The notes beneath the pieces were generated by a model that worked only from the letters and a program-made list of their open reading frames with translations, had not been told where the DNA came from and ran no database searches. A stretch of 64,000 bases of DNA from Sarocladium kiliense. Its lineage: Eukaryota > Ascomycota > Sordariomycetes > Hypocreales > Sarocladiaceae. This document shows, one piece after another, positions 1-11,786 of this stretch; the first letter of the stretch is position 1, and each line of letters starts with the position of its first letter. The stretch lies in NCBI GenBank assembly GCA_030734395.1, contig JAUZTG010000012.1:1292387-1356386 (forward strand), in the 5' to 3' direction. The translations under genes were made by a program, and so were the position numbers.

Positions 1-1
1 A

Positions 2-199
2 GTTAACGAGCGACTTGGAGAGCATCTGATTGGAGACAGCATGGTGATGATCAAGAAATTGATCGGCCGACCTACCGTAGACACCATGGAGCTCCAGAAC
101 ACGGCTGAGGCTTGGGCTGTAATGGAATGTCACCTGACAGGTGTGCCACAAGAGCAATTTCGCAAGTTGGCCAGTGGTGAGAAGAGGCACAAGCTGTAA
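2..199 (+). CDS. C-terminal end of an enoyl-CoA hydratase/isomerase-like protein (partial)
   Basis: An open frame enters from the left edge and ends at TAA 197-199, giving the last 65 residues of a protein. The helix-rich tail, with an I-K-K-L-I-G-R-P segment followed by a C-terminal F-R-K-L-A-S-G-E-K-R, resembles the C-terminal helices of crotonases. The last three residues are HKL, a possible non-canonical peroxisomal PTS1. The family call rests on general resemblance of a short segment and is weak; the reading frame itself is convincing because it is followed by a long gene-free stretch. Confidence 0.4.
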   Translation, partial: VNERLGEHLIGDSMVMIKKLIGRPTVDTMELQNTAEAWAVMECHLTGVPQEQFRKLASGEKRHKL

Positions 200-1393
200 A
201 AGCATATAGCAGCACGCATGAGCAATGTCACACATTTCGTCACTTGAAGCAGTTAGCTCTTCTATTAGCTGTGGCGCTTTGAACTGTCCTGAGCCAGATT
301 GAAAAAACGTAAACGTTGCTGCTGCATCGACTCAGATGAGCCTCCCTGCCGCCTGGCTTTCATCTCCATGCTCCTCATGGGCGGTATTTGCAGATCCTGC
401 GCCTTGACACCCAAGCAACGCCTCTGGAGGGAGATCAAGAGACTGCACAGACCAGTACAGGAGAACGATGACCATCCGTGCCATGATCGTCGACGATCTT
501 ACACCCTTGACTTTTAAAACTCCAGGTCTTAGCTGCGAAATCTTGTTCAAATAAACTTTGATGGCAAGTATGCGAAACGACGGTATTGTTTGATCTAGAA
601 GAAAGAACGACAAGTCACCGGAACAGCATTGCTTCAATCGACTTCGCTTCGGTATTATCATAGCCTGAACCGGTTACGAAGTACCCTGCACGATTATGCT
701 TCATATCTACTACGTCTGAAATTCAGGCTGAATAGAGGAGCAAAATTCTATCCAGCCCAATTTGGTCGGGTCAGAGTCTCACAGGATAGTGAGTGGCTGT
801 CCTAACAGGGGATTGATGTAGAGTGGGATGCCTTCGCTGACAGATGTATGCCATTCCCCCCCCCTGCAACAGTAGCGTCATCCTCGTTTTCGCATGAAGG
901 GCGCTGGGCTAACAAGCGCTAATGCAGCTCCTTTCTCTGCACACTTCCCTTGATCCCAATGCGTAAAAGTTGTGATTGGCTTGCTAGCAAGCGAGGAGGA
1001 CCCACGAGGATGGTGACATGGATCTTGCTGTTTATTATTCCAGCCAACATGATCTAGCATCGGGAGAAGCCATGCTCACGCCTAGGTGTATTGTATATAG
1101 ATGGTATCTCATGTTTGCATGGCGTGCATTCAGCTGCGTGATCCCGATGCTCGCACGGGAGAATGTCTTGGTCCTGAACGCAAATGATCCTCTCTGTTGA
1201 GATATACCGACCGCCCTAGTTTCGCGCCGAGATCTCTACTTGACTCCTTTCCCCATGGCTTATACTTGACGCATCTGGCAAGTGCTGCGGGTTGAGAAAC
1301 AAGTTCTCCCTTTAGCAACTTGTCAGCAGCGGACGCTTGCATTTATAGGCTGTTGTTGCTGAAAAGGCTCATTCACAATATGCTGTCCTCGCC
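200..1393. other. Intergenic, upstream of the GH43 gene
   Basis: No convincing coding sequence was seen; the small frames here start at non-ATG codons and lack splice partners. A GGCTAA hexamer at 907-912, about 480 bp before the GH43 start, matches the core recognised by XlnR-type xylanolytic activators, but a single hexamer is expected by chance. Confidence 0.5.
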
Positions 1394-3076
1394 ATGCCCA
1401 CTGCTCCCAAATCATCCAATATCATGCCTTCAAACTTTAGGAATCCCGTCCGATGGGAAGATCTACCTGACCCTGAGGTACTCCGTGTCGGCAACCTTTA
1501 CTACATGAGCGCTTCGTCATTTCACTTCTCGCCTGGTGCCCCAATCCTAGAATCTTGCGACCTGGTCAACTGGAAATATATCGGTCACTCTGTTCCTGAG
1601 CTTCCACCAGGCTCTCGGTTCTCCCTTGACGGCAGCCGCCCCGTTGCTTACGGTAAAGGCGTGTGGGCATCTACATTAAAGTACCGCGAGAGCAATGGAT
1701 TGTTTTATTTTTATACCGCAATTCAAGGAACAGATCAGACTTACATCTATACTGCCGAAGCTCCAGGGTCAGTATGGACAGCTCATCCGCCTATCGAGCG
1801 GTTCTATTACGACTTAGGCCTGCTCATCGATGACGACGATATTATGTATATTGCCTATGGCACGAAAACAATTGAGGTCGCTCAGCTTTCTGCTGACGGA
1901 ATGAAGGAAGTTACTAGCAAGGTGAGCCCTCAACATATCTGATCTACATATTTCTATACTAATTTATTCCTCAACCAGGTTGTCTACACATCAGAAGACT
2001 ACTTCGAAGGCGCCAGGATGTATAAGATCAACGGCACCTATTACATCTGGATTACGAAGTCATCAGACAATCAGAGTACGCTCAAGTCCACTGTAGGGCC
2101 GTTCGGACCTTACGAACTCCGAGAGACGATTGATAATGTGCGTTCACCAATTGAGGGTGCCGGACCGCCACACCAAGGGGGACTCGTCGATACCCCGAAG
2201 GGCGAATGGTACTTCATGTCTTTCATTGACGCCTTTCCGACGGGGCGTGTCCCCGTACTGGCACCCGTTTTCTTTGATGACGAAGGATGGCCAAACGTGG
2301 TGGTGGATTCTATCAAGCCAAGGGCGCAGTGGCGTCTTGAGTATCCGAGTATTGTTCCGGACAGCCTCGTGGAAAGTCCCAAGCCAACCATCCGAAAGCA
2401 CGAATTCAGAGAGTCTCGGTTGGATCACTGTTGGCAATGGAATCACAACCCTGACAATTCGAAATGGAAGGTCCAAGATGGCCAATTAGTACTTCAGACA
2501 GGGACTGTAACGGAAAGTCTCCATCTGGCTACTAACACTCTTACGCATCGCACAACTGGGCCCGGGAGCATCGCAACGTTTTGTTTGGAAACCTCGGAAA
2601 TGAGAGAAGGAGATAGAGCAGGACTAGCTATGTTTCGCGACGAGAGTGCGTATATCGGCATCCATCAAAATGCCGCTGGCGCCAAGCTCGTATATGTCGA
2701 TGGCTCTAGAGTCAGTCCAATCAGCATCCCAGTAGGGTGGCTGAATGGTCGTCCCGCGGCGTTAGACTGGAAATGCGTCTCCAACGGTACAGTGCGATCA
2801 GAGATTCCTTGGGTAGGTATTCGAGTGTGGCTGCGGATTAAGGCGGACATGAGAGCTGCACACGCCGAAGGACGCGACAATGACGCCAGGCTGGCCACTT
2901 TCGAGTACAGCCAGGACGGGATAAAGTTCACACAGCTTGGACCACATCATGCACTGACAAAATCTACACAAGGCTACGTGGGATATCGCTTTGGACTATT
3001 CAACTTTGCAACAGTGGCCTTGGGAGGAGCGATACGTGTCAATTACTGCGATATCGAGACATGGGACCCTAAGTAG
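1394..3076 (+). CDS. GH43-family beta-xylosidase/alpha-arabinofuranosidase, intracellular
   Basis: Two exons (1394-1921, 1979-3076) joined by a 57-nt GT-AG intron with an ACTAAT branch site give 541 aa, a normal length for GH43 with a C-terminal beta-sandwich domain. The GH43 catalytic set is visible: the general base in LPDPEVLRV (D26), the pKa-tuning aspartate near YYDLGLL (D140) and the general acid in YFEGARMYK (E186). The second half, from about residue 310, looks like the concanavalin-like GH43 C2 domain that closes the pocket of exo-acting xylosidases. There is no signal peptide, so the enzyme probably works in the cytosol on imported oligosaccharides. That fits the sugar permease gene just downstream on the same strand. 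The xylosidase versus arabinosidase choice cannot be made from sequence alone. Confidence 0.88.
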
Positions 3077-4255
3077 TGGATAGTCTGTGAAGAAAGCATG
3101 TTGCTCGCCAAATTGGGTTCTCCTGAGATACTCCATACTATACACGGCACTCGTTGGCTTCCAATGTCGCGAGTGATTCACATTAATACCAGCCATCGAG
3201 CGTCTCATTAGCAACATGGAGGGATCCATGCCCTCTCTTCTAGCTCTTCCCTCAACCCGGGAAAATAGGAACAGAGCCACGGGTAACGGGAAGTGAAGTG
3301 ATGGCTAGGTCAAGCGTGACCACGCATCCAGATGCTCCAAGGATCTACCAGAAGAACAAACTCTTGAGAAGTGGTGGAGCTATTGATCAAGAATTCAGAG
3401 CAAGCCGACCGACGCTCTAATGGTACCCCTTCATAACGAGTGCCCGTCACTGTTATTTTCGCTACATCAAAGCCACGATCGGCTCAAGATGACCCGAGTA
3501 TCATTTCATAACACAGGCCCGAGGTGGTTAAACTTGCCGTTTTCGACAGCGACATCTTGATATGGCTGCTATAGATGCAAAATGGTTCTTGTTCGACCAA
3601 TGCTAAAATGTGTTCGAGCTTCTGTGGAATGGCGCGTGGAGCACTGTTTCAAGACCGTAAAACCTTTGATTCGCTCGGGTTGTTGTAAGCCAGCCACGCA
3701 GACACGGGCCCTATTGGTGCCCACGCGCCTCTCATCGAAAATGGGACTAATGCAAACGTTAGACCGAGCAACTCATGATAATCAGACCAGAAGATTGATG
3801 CACGCCCTTCAGCTCATTTCCTAGCCTCGGAGAGCCCCAGGCTGGACCTTGGTCCTGTATATGGTGTATCCAGGCCCCCTGCCCATAGCACTGAGATTCG
3901 ATCCTTTGAGGGAGGAAACTAGATGTGAGGTGCCTTGGCTTTCACTAACTCCACAGTCAGATTCCCCGGATCACTGACACTTCCCCATGGGAACACGCAC
4001 GCGGATGTCCTTGGCGTAAAGGAGTGATCCCAATACTGTGCACCGCAGGTGTCAGGCGTGGTACCGAAGGAACCATGACGCTATATAAACTACTTAAAGG
4101 GCCATCTTTAACCTCATCTACCATCAACGTTTTCCCACACTACGAGCTCACGAGACTTTTCTTTCCTAGGAATATCAGCTCATACCATACACAGGTGCAC
4201 TGCATCTCTCTCCTACTTTCTGCTACTCTTTCTTCCGCTGCCCCTCGTTGAAGCC
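3077..4255. other. Intergenic region and promoter of the sugar permease
   Basis: No gene seen; an 80-codon frame around 3582-3824 has no recognisable content. The last 180 bp form a normal fungal promoter with a TATA box at 4082-4089 and a pyrimidine-rich leader. Confidence 0.5.
4082..4089 (+). promoter_or_regulatory. TATA box of the sugar permease gene
   Basis: TATATAAA lies 167 bp before the ATG at 4256, inside the decamer CTATATAAAC. The same decamer occurs on the minus strand at 9181-9190 in front of the secreted hydrolase gene. Confidence 0.6.
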
Positions 4256-6059
4256 ATGGCATCTGTAGTGACAGACGAAAAGGTGTCGACCACTGCTGTC
4301 GAGTGTGCTGATGGCACCGAGTTGCCTAATGTGACGAAGTCATTGACAGTCGAAGCGGCTGCCGCTGGTCAGGGTGTCAGCGGGTACGAGACCCTGACTC
4401 TCTGGCAGACTATTAAGAAGTTCAAGTTCAATGTGTTTGTGTGCACATCGATGGCCATCAGCGCAGCAGCCGATGGCTATCAGATCGGGTAAGTTCTTCA
4501 ACCGCTGATTCCTCATAAGTATAGTTCGCATAATAGTTCTCTTTTCTTTTAGCATGGTTGGTAATATCATCGCCAATCCTGGCTTCGTCGACCAATTCGC
4601 TACCGGAGTCAACGACGAGGGTCAAGTCTATCTCGCTTCTTCCATCTTGAGCGCCTGGAACGCCGTTGGTTCATGCGGTCAATTCCTTGGCATGGTCACC
4701 CTACCATTCCTCTCTGGTAGGTGGGGCAGAAAGTTTGCCATGTTCTTGATATGGATCAACTTGGTCATCAGCATCATTCTCGAGTGCGTAGCCAAGGAAT
4801 GGAGAGTCTGGCTTGTTGCGAAGCTATTTGGTGGCATCGGTGTAGGCTGCCTGCAATCTACGATTCCAACTTACATCGCAGAGATAGCGCCGGTCCGCAT
4901 ACGAGGCGCGCTCCTGATGTCCTATAGCTTGTGGTGGATTACTGGCCAGTTCTTCGCCCCAGTGGCTTTACAAGTTGTTTCCTCCACCGACCCAAGGAAC
5001 TACCTGACCCCTATCTACTCGCAGTGGGGCCTTATTGGACTGATGCTAATCATCTACGCTCTGGTGCCTGAATCTCCTGCGTGGGCTACGTCTGTCGGCA
5101 AGGAGGAGCGAGCAAAAAAGTCACTCCGTTGGCTACACTGGGAGATCAAAGACTACGATATCGACCATCAGTATCAGCTTCTGGTTCTCAATATTGAACA
5201 CGAGAAGACTCTCGCCTTAGAGCAGAAGCGTGAGAAGTGGTACTCTATTTTCCGCGGACGCGATGGCTTCCGAACTATTATTTCTTGCTGGACACTTATG
5301 ACTCAGCAATTCATCGGCCTAGGACTTTTCTTTAGTTATATGTCCTACTTCTTCCAGCAGGTCGGCTTTGAAGACCCTTTCAAGATCACGTGCATCACGT
5401 CCGGCATCAACATTTTCTTCAGTATCGTCTTACTCTGGGCTGCTGACTACATTGGCCGGCGCCCTTTGGCCTGCAACGGAACCACCCTATGCTGGGTCTG
5501 CTGCGTGGTTGTAGGAATCCTAGGGGTGGTCCCTACCTCCAAAGCGACCGATTATGTTCTGATCCTATTACTGTCTTCTGGAGTGAGTTCTAGCTGCCAC
5601 AGGCATGGATCGTTATGGACTAATCTGACTTTACAATAGACATAGGACTGGTTGCTAACGGCGCGACCGGCTGGGGATTCATTGGTGAGATTTCGTCTCA
5701 GAGGCTTCGTCATTATACGGCTGGCTTTGCTGCAGCATCCACTACCGTGGTCGGCATCATCTTGGGGGTTCTCGTTCCATACATGGTCAATGCCAATGAG
5801 TGGAACTGGGGTCTCAAGACTGCTTGGTTCTTCGCCGGTTTCGGAGCGCCGTTCACAATTGCCATGTGGTTCCTGATCCCGGAAACTAAGGGGTAAGTGT
5901 GCAGCAGTCCCTCTCAGCAGTTGAGTTAACACTGATTCTGATGATAGTCGTTCTGCTGCCGAGCTGGATGAACTCTTTGAGCGGAAGATCAAGCCGTACC
6001 GTTTCAAAAACACTACAACAATGACAGAGCGCATGGTCGAGGAAAACCACGGAGTCTAA
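4256..6059 (+). CDS. MFS sugar permease, alpha-glucoside/maltose type
   Basis: Four exons (4256-4488, 4553-5586, 5640-5892, 5948-6059) give about 543 aa, typical of 12-TM sugar porters. Family signatures seen: GRWGRK after TM2, the PESPAW segment before the central loop, DYIGRRPL in the second half, and PETKGRS near the C terminus, the last spanning the final intron. Proton-coupled uptake of a di- or oligosaccharide at the plasma membrane is expected, and the GH43 enzyme upstream could hydrolyse the imported sugar. Odd point: the canonical donor GTGAGT at 5583 would put the next exon out of phase and give ACA TAG at once. Only the weak donor GTTCTA at 5587 keeps the frame into the conserved GWGFIGEISSQ segment. 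The gene may therefore be alternatively spliced or slightly damaged. Confidence 0.85.
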
Positions 6060-6950
6060 GATAGTACCTGCGCGGTGGGGACTGGAGGACAACGGATTGA
6101 AACCTATGCCTCCGATGAAATAGGATATATGCGTTGAAAGACTTTGGATCTTTGTCTCCGAGAAGAGCCTATCTTTCGAATAGAACTCTACCAGTCAACT
6201 CAGCATGGGCACGCAAACTTCGATCATGCTTTACTCACGTACATTCCTTCAATAAGGGAACCAAAAATCATGGTTTCCAGTCTAGCGTCATTTGAGAAAG
6301 TTACAGCTTTGCTTTGGTCAATGTAGTGCATGTCTCATTTTATGAGCGCATTGACTCGGGGGTCGGCGATCCTACGAGATTCATACCCGGTCCTCCGGGA
6401 ACCTAGACTCGGGACCTACTTTGCTGATCCCATGCCAGCTTCCCATCTTACAGACCTTCTGCGATTACTACTGAGTCAGCTTTAGCAGATCTGGGTGGCC
6501 CTATGTCCGGAGCGTCCGTGAGGGCGTGACTTTGAAAGCAATCAGATAGCTGACCTTGGTGCTTGAGCCTCAAAGGACTTCACGATGTGTGCGGACGAAT
6601 TGATTTATTTTGGTTCTGAGATGTATTTTATAGGCTTAAAGGTCTTGAGGAGGATAGTTGCACATAGATCTGTAGGGGAGGTAGTAGTCACCGCTAATCT
6701 CTCACTTTCGGGGAGATGATACTGGATTGATGGCATTGTTGATCTCTCATGCAGGTTGAACAAACGACCGCCTAGGTAAAAGCTTAACAGGAAACTTGTC
6801 AAGATGAGAGCTCTAGACTATAGCAAATTAACGATTTGGGGGAGGGGTGGTTGCTGCCAGCATGTGATTCGACGAAGCTATGTAAGTCTAGATGGACGCA
6901 AGAGCGTAGGATGCACCGACCAACTCCCAAGAAGCAATCCCGCGTTCGGC
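6060..6950. other. Intergenic between convergent genes
   Basis: Downstream of the permease and of the minus-strand hydrolase. No coding sequence, RNA gene or repeat recognised. Confidence 0.5.
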
Positions 6951-9035
6951 TTACTGCACAACAACACGGGCCCGCCCAAGGTTCATAACCCGTGCAAATG
7001 GCGATGAGGCGATTCCATCTCGCTGCACAGTAACTCGAACTGCTGGAAGAAATGTCCCGAGAGTCTTATAAGTGTGCTGAGCCTTAACATCAATGACATG
7101 ACGTGGGGTCCCCAGCTTGTGTGGCACGAAGTCGCCAGTTCCCTCCCAGTCCCATTCCAAGGCCACGATTTCACCCTCTCCAGGAGCAGATGCTACATGA
7201 GCTCTGAGCTTGACAGCCTCTCCAACTTTGGCAACTGTCCGTATGGCGCCGTTTGCAGTCAGTTTTGCGACTGGTTGAATACCGTATCTATCTTTAGCAG
7301 AGCTGGGTAGGGTCAGCTGCATACCATTGAGGCTAAAGCCGCTCGATTTAGCTGGTAAAACTTTGCCCTCCACCCAATCCGAAAGCTCCAGCAACGCGTA
7401 CTGGATTATGCCACGGAACGGAACGAGCTGCGACCTTAGACGACCTTGAGGTGGGTCATCATAGTCGTGGTTGGCGTGATCGTTGAACCAGAGCCGATAG
7501 TTATCCTTGAACGAGGCCCCAAGCGCTCGCTTGACTTGATCCCGGTACCATACAGCCTGTCCAGGATACGCGTCGCTATCGAGGAGATTATTAACGGCAA
7601 TGAGTTTCGTGTTGATCATCCCCGTCTGCGTACCTCCTCCAGAAGCTCCGCGTGCCATCAGCTCCGAAAGCACAGGAAACCGCTGCGGATATATTGGTTT
7701 CCCTGAGACTCCACGAAACTGGTCAAATCCGTGGAACCCGCTGCTTGTTGGGATCTGGTGGCGATGGTACGTATGCATAGCCAGAAAGAAGGCATTGTCC
7801 ATCCTAATCTTCGCTCCGGCGTGGAGCGCAGCCACAGCCGCCGGATCACTTGCATCATAGAGCTGCACTGTCTTTGCGGCTACATTTAAGGCTCCCCACA
7901 CCAAGCCAACTTGTTTACCCGCGGCATCATAGACAACAAAGTCGATACCAGCAACATTACTGACTGGGGGTAAACTTGCCAGGCTGAAGGAGGAAGGTGA
8001 TCCTGTAGACCCAAGCGATACCTGCGTGACTGTTGTCGAATAACTCAACAAGGCTTCGCGAAACATATTTCCAAGCAGAGACTTTTCAGTACCCGCATAG
8101 CCAGGGAGCTTGAAGAAGTCTTCCCCGTAGCGGCTGTCAAATCCGCGATAAGACTCATTTAGGAGGACCAGGCTCCGAGTTCCCCCGACGCGATCGAAGT
8201 TCTCCCAAGATCGCAACGGGGTGCCCACGGACAGTGACTCCTGTAAGATAGACTGTTGGAACTTGCTCAATCCATAAAACGGGTTTCCAGTCCCTCCAGG
8301 GCTCACTGCATCAGTGATACTTGCAGCCTTGTCTGCTAGCACGAAACCAGCGAGGGCTTTGACGCTGAAGTTGGGTGGATTTGAAACAGGGACGCCTTGG
8401 ATGAAAGCGACAGCGCCGTCCCACACGCCCACAGAATTCTCTATGGCTCCGACTGTCTGATAGGAGCCGCCACTTCCACCAAAGATATAGCCATATATTC
8501 GAGAAGCAGAGTCGTTGTAATACCGAGCCGCTACATGTCGGGAGAACTTTGCAGCGGCAGCGTCTGCGCGATAGCCCACGCCGCCAGTGATTTGAACCCA
8601 GTAGGCACCGCTGGATAGGGAAAAGGCCAAGTCGCCCTCGACAGCATCCGCCGTTTGCACAGGATAGACGAAATGGAAGAAACGACGCTTCCATTGTATC
8701 TTAGGTGGGAAATAATAATTGACGGTGACGGTAGTGTTTTCAAAGTGTCCGCTAACCTTGCGATGGATGGAGGGCTTGGTCTCATCTGTCTCGGTATCGA
8801 TGATTAGTCGCCGGAATGTATGGTCTTCGCAATCAACCGTGACTTGAACAGGCCCGTCCGGGGTCAAGGATATGCAGTCTAGGGCCCTGTTTTTAATCGG
8901 ACTTGCAAGAACGGCTTGCAAAATTATTAGCCCTGTGAAGACTGTCCGAAAAGTTCGCCTGTAAGGTAGAAGATCAGAACTAGGCCAAGACCAGGAAGTA
9001 CGGTGACAAACATGTTTCCGTGACACCGTCTTCAT
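6951..9035 (-). CDS. Secreted alpha/beta hydrolase with C-terminal PKD-like domain
   Basis: A single 694-codon ORF from ATG at 9035. Residues 29-45 form a hydrophobic segment ending in ASP, a signal peptide or signal anchor displaced by a basic N-terminal stretch; a shorter N terminus is possible. A nucleophile elbow GGSGG places the catalytic serine at about S188. An NDHANHDYDD cluster in the C-terminal third may supply acid and histidine. From about residue 600, WDWEGTGDF and HTYKTLGTF are the hallmarks of a PKD/Ig-like fold, common as an accessory module on extracellular polymer-acting enzymes. The overall plan recalls tannase/feruloyl-esterase-like hydrolases, but I cannot assign a substrate. 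The gene has no introns, unlike nearly all neighbours, and its promoter has a TATA box at 9182-9189. It may act on plant polymer side chains. Confidence 0.75.
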   Translation of the reverse strand: MKTVSRKHVCHRTSWSWPSSDLLPYRRTFRTVFTGLIILQAVLASPIKNRALDCISLTPDGPVQVTVDCEDHTFRRLIIDTETDETKPSIHRKVSGHFENTTVTVNYYFPPKIQWKRRFFHFVYPVQTADAVEGDLAFSLSSGAYWVQITGGVGYRADAAAAKFSRHVAARYYNDSASRIYGYIFGGSGGSYQTVGAIENSVGVWDGAVAFIQGVPVSNPPNFSVKALAGFVLADKAASITDAVSPGGTGNPFYGLSKFQQSILQESLSVGTPLRSWENFDRVGGTRSLVLLNESYRGFDSRYGEDFFKLPGYAGTEKSLLGNMFREALLSYSTTVTQVSLGSTGSPSSFSLASLPPVSNVAGIDFVVYDAAGKQVGLVWGALNVAAKTVQLYDASDPAAVAALHAGAKIRMDNAFFLAMHTYHRHQIPTSSGFHGFDQFRGVSGKPIYPQRFPVLSELMARGASGGGTQTGMINTKLIAVNNLLDSDAYPGQAVWYRDQVKRALGASFKDNYRLWFNDHANHDYDDPPQGRLRSQLVPFRGIIQYALLELSDWVEGKVLPAKSSGFSLNGMQLTLPSSAKDRYGIQPVAKLTANGAIRTVAKVGEAVKLRAHVASAPGEGEIVALEWDWEGTGDFVPHKLGTPRHVIDVKAQHTYKTLGTFLPAVRVTVQRDGIASSPFARVMNLGRARVVVQ

Positions 9036-10495
9036 GGAAGTTAGAGGCTTACCTTAAAGCCATTATCATAGCTTACTGAGATGCTTTGCCTGAGCAAAAA
9101 GGTGACTGAAGGGGAGACGAAGCTTTCTTGGTCGGGAGAACAAGTCGGCCGTGAAGTAGCGAAGAGTGTAAGCAAAAGGGGTTTATATAGAAAGAAGGAG
9201 TCGTCAACCCATCAGATACACTGCATCTAGTTAACACAAATTACAGGGAGATGGCCCCAGATTGGCCTGTATAAGGGCTTATTGAAAGCCGAGAGGTTAG
9301 CATAGATAACATGCTGGCAGCTACGAGAGAAGAAACCACTGAGAACCAAGGTTCATTGGGCGCGATCTCTGACCATAATACTGGGCTCGCTGTAAATAAT
9401 GCAGCCCCCCTTTCTCGCTCGGGTAACTCGTGAAGCTTTCCGGCTGGGTAGACTGGCATTCATCCTTGGTCCTGTCTTGGTAGCAGCTCTTCAACAGTTC
9501 CTCGTCCTCAGCTGCCATGCATGCTAGCTGCAACAAGGAACCCCCGCAAATTAACGATGTGTTAACTGATAACTTAAACCCCGCATTCTGTGCCCTGGGC
9601 CCAGATGCATGGCCAGACTTATACGAGCTCTCCTATCAGGGTTCAGAGGCAGGACAGGCCCCGCTGTACCAGATCCGCTGGTCTCATGTCAGCCACGAAG
9701 GACCCAGAACTATGATCTGCAGCGCTTCCTCGGTGCACATTAGGCCGCAAAGCCGGGCTAATGTGACGACCTAACGTCAGCTTGTTTACTCCCGAGAAGG
9801 CGCATTCGCTCAGCGCTGACCAGGGGCGTGCCTTGGCTGGTTTAGCTTCGCTACGGTGCGAATTGCGAGCAGTCGTTTACAACGACGAAAGGATTGCAGG
9901 TTTCGAGAGCCCTGCTTGGATCTTCATGGATATTCACTATTACTGCACCCTATTCAAAGTCCCTTGTCTGAGTGACAGCATATTAAGCGAGTGAATGACG
10001 GATTGCCATCTACCAAACCTTGGAGTTATAGGAAGATATGTTGACTGAGACTGCCTCGCTGTTCCCGCGTCTGCCGACCGTACTTGAATAAAGCAGCACG
10101 ATACATGCATGCTAAGTGAACAAGGCATTTTCTGCGTTGAACCGCAGTCTGCATATGCTCCCCTTGACAAAGTCCCACGGGTAGCGTGGCTATGATTGCT
10201 TGTTCCTACGAGCTGCTGCATAATTTGCGGCGAAAGTCATGGCTGAATTGCAAAGTACCTTACGTGTAAGCGCCGTGGAGTGTTCACTGCATCCACTCCG
10301 AGCGTTTACACGCCACATACTGGAGGGCACAAGTGCGAAATGACAAGGATCAGCCGGCCTATCAAAGAGTTTACGCACTTTCTTCTCGGAACCGTGTTGA
10401 AGCTAGGCCCACCATCTGTAAGCGAAAAGTTAGCGATTGGCTACCAGGAACATACACATTCAATATCCTGTATTGGTCCTAGAACGACTTTTGCA
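9036..10495. other. Intergenic, hydrolase promoter and unassigned sequence
   Basis: The first 250 bp are the minus-strand hydrolase promoter. The rest (about 9300-10495) has only short frames without splice partners or motifs. Confidence 0.45.
9182..9189 (-). promoter_or_regulatory. TATA box of the secreted hydrolase gene
   Basis: TATATAAA on the minus strand, 147 bp before the ATG at 9035, within the same CTATATAAAC decamer found before the sugar permease. Confidence 0.55.
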
Positions 10496-11786
10496 TCACA
10501 TATCCCCGTCCCTCGGCTCCATCAGACTATTGATCTCATGCAAAAGATGCGAACTCCAGCCCTCGAGCCACCAGTATTCGGTTTCGAGAAGTCCGATAAT
10601 GAGGGCGAAGTGTCGGAGAATGAGCAGCGCCGGCCCATCTCTCCCCTCTAACCCCTTGATGAACACATCACTTAGCCTATATCCCCATCCGATAACGATC
10701 ATGAAGCGGCAGTTCTCGCTTGTTGCCCGGGGGTCCCGGCGCTGTGCCATTCTATAAGAGGCACGTGTTAAATTGAGTTCGTCCTCGTAGATGGCGGCAG
10801 TTCCGAAAGTACCCCTGGCTCCGATGCCTGCCCCAGGGTCTCCCCAAGGTATTCTGCAGCTGAAACCAGCACTCTCCGCAGGCTTATTTTGAAGGACTGA
10901 CCGTACCGCGCCTAACAGAGTGAGCCAGGGCGCCTTGCCATCTGATGTAACAACAAAGAGATCCCCTTGCGACGGACCCCTCGCAAGGGTTGCTAAGCAA
11001 GCGATAATAGAAGCGATATAGACGGGTTCATATCCATCTACGCTCATTTGGGGGAGCAGGCCTGTCGCATTCGTCGCAGCGGTCGATAAATGTGTGATAG
11101 CGAGGTTAGTATAAGCGGACGGAGACGCGTTATCTCGGCACATGGTCCTAGCCAGGTGCGAGGCTGAAATAGACATGACGGCATTGTACAGGAAATCGTA
11201 TCGCTGCATCAGGTCGAAAGTGCACTGCTGCCATGTCCCCATACCGCTACCAATGATATTGGCGGCGTTGTTGCTGTAGTGCAGGTAAACCTGTAACTCC
11301 TCAAAGTCAACGGTGAAGTCACTTAAGGGCACCGGGTTGCTCGAGGAATTCATGTGGGTGATAATAGAAGGCGCGAAGATCTCCCTTTCTTTGGAAATGG
11401 GAGTAGACCACTTCTTTCGTGGGCGCCCTCGCTTTCTCTTCGCCGTCGTTATATTTCCGGGAGACGTCCCCGTCCTCAGTTGGCCGTCATGAGGTAAGTA
11501 GTCGCATGGGACGTCGAATCGGCGACATCGAATGCATTCTGGTCTTGACTCATCGCACTGATGGGGTTAGAGACGAGGAGGAGATTCTGGATAGGGGCTT
11601 ATGCGTTGGCTGGGCGGCCTGGCCTTTGGGAGTTCAGCCTCTTGTACATACCTTGAGCTTCCTCGCCTTACAATTTCCACAGCCTAAGCGGGACTTCTTA
11701 TGTTTCCTCTTCAATATCTTCACAGGCTGGGCCTTTGCTTCGGAACAGTTGCCGTCACCATCCAGGGTTGGCCAACTTTCTCTCAT
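10496..11786 (-). CDS. Zn2Cys6 transcription factor with AT-hook
   Basis: Two exons (11786-11652, 11557-10496) give about 398 aa; the intron runs from GTATGT at 11651 to CAG at 11558. The binuclear cluster is complete across the junction: C36-x2-C39-x6-C46-x6-C53-x2-C56-x6-C63, preceded by a basic stretch. A second DNA-contacting element, KRKRGRPRKK at about residues 85-94, is an AT-hook with the GRP core. The C-terminal part contains the short ISASHLA motif of small Upc2-like C6 regulators rather than the long fungal_trans domain. It probably regulates the neighbouring hydrolase, Sde182-like protein or sugar genes; that is inferred from position only. The exon carrying the first cysteines is easily missed because it is only 135 nt. 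Confidence 0.85.

Noticed and set aside
9517..9774. 85-codon plus-strand frame
   Set aside because: No motif, no splice partner and no promoter signature.
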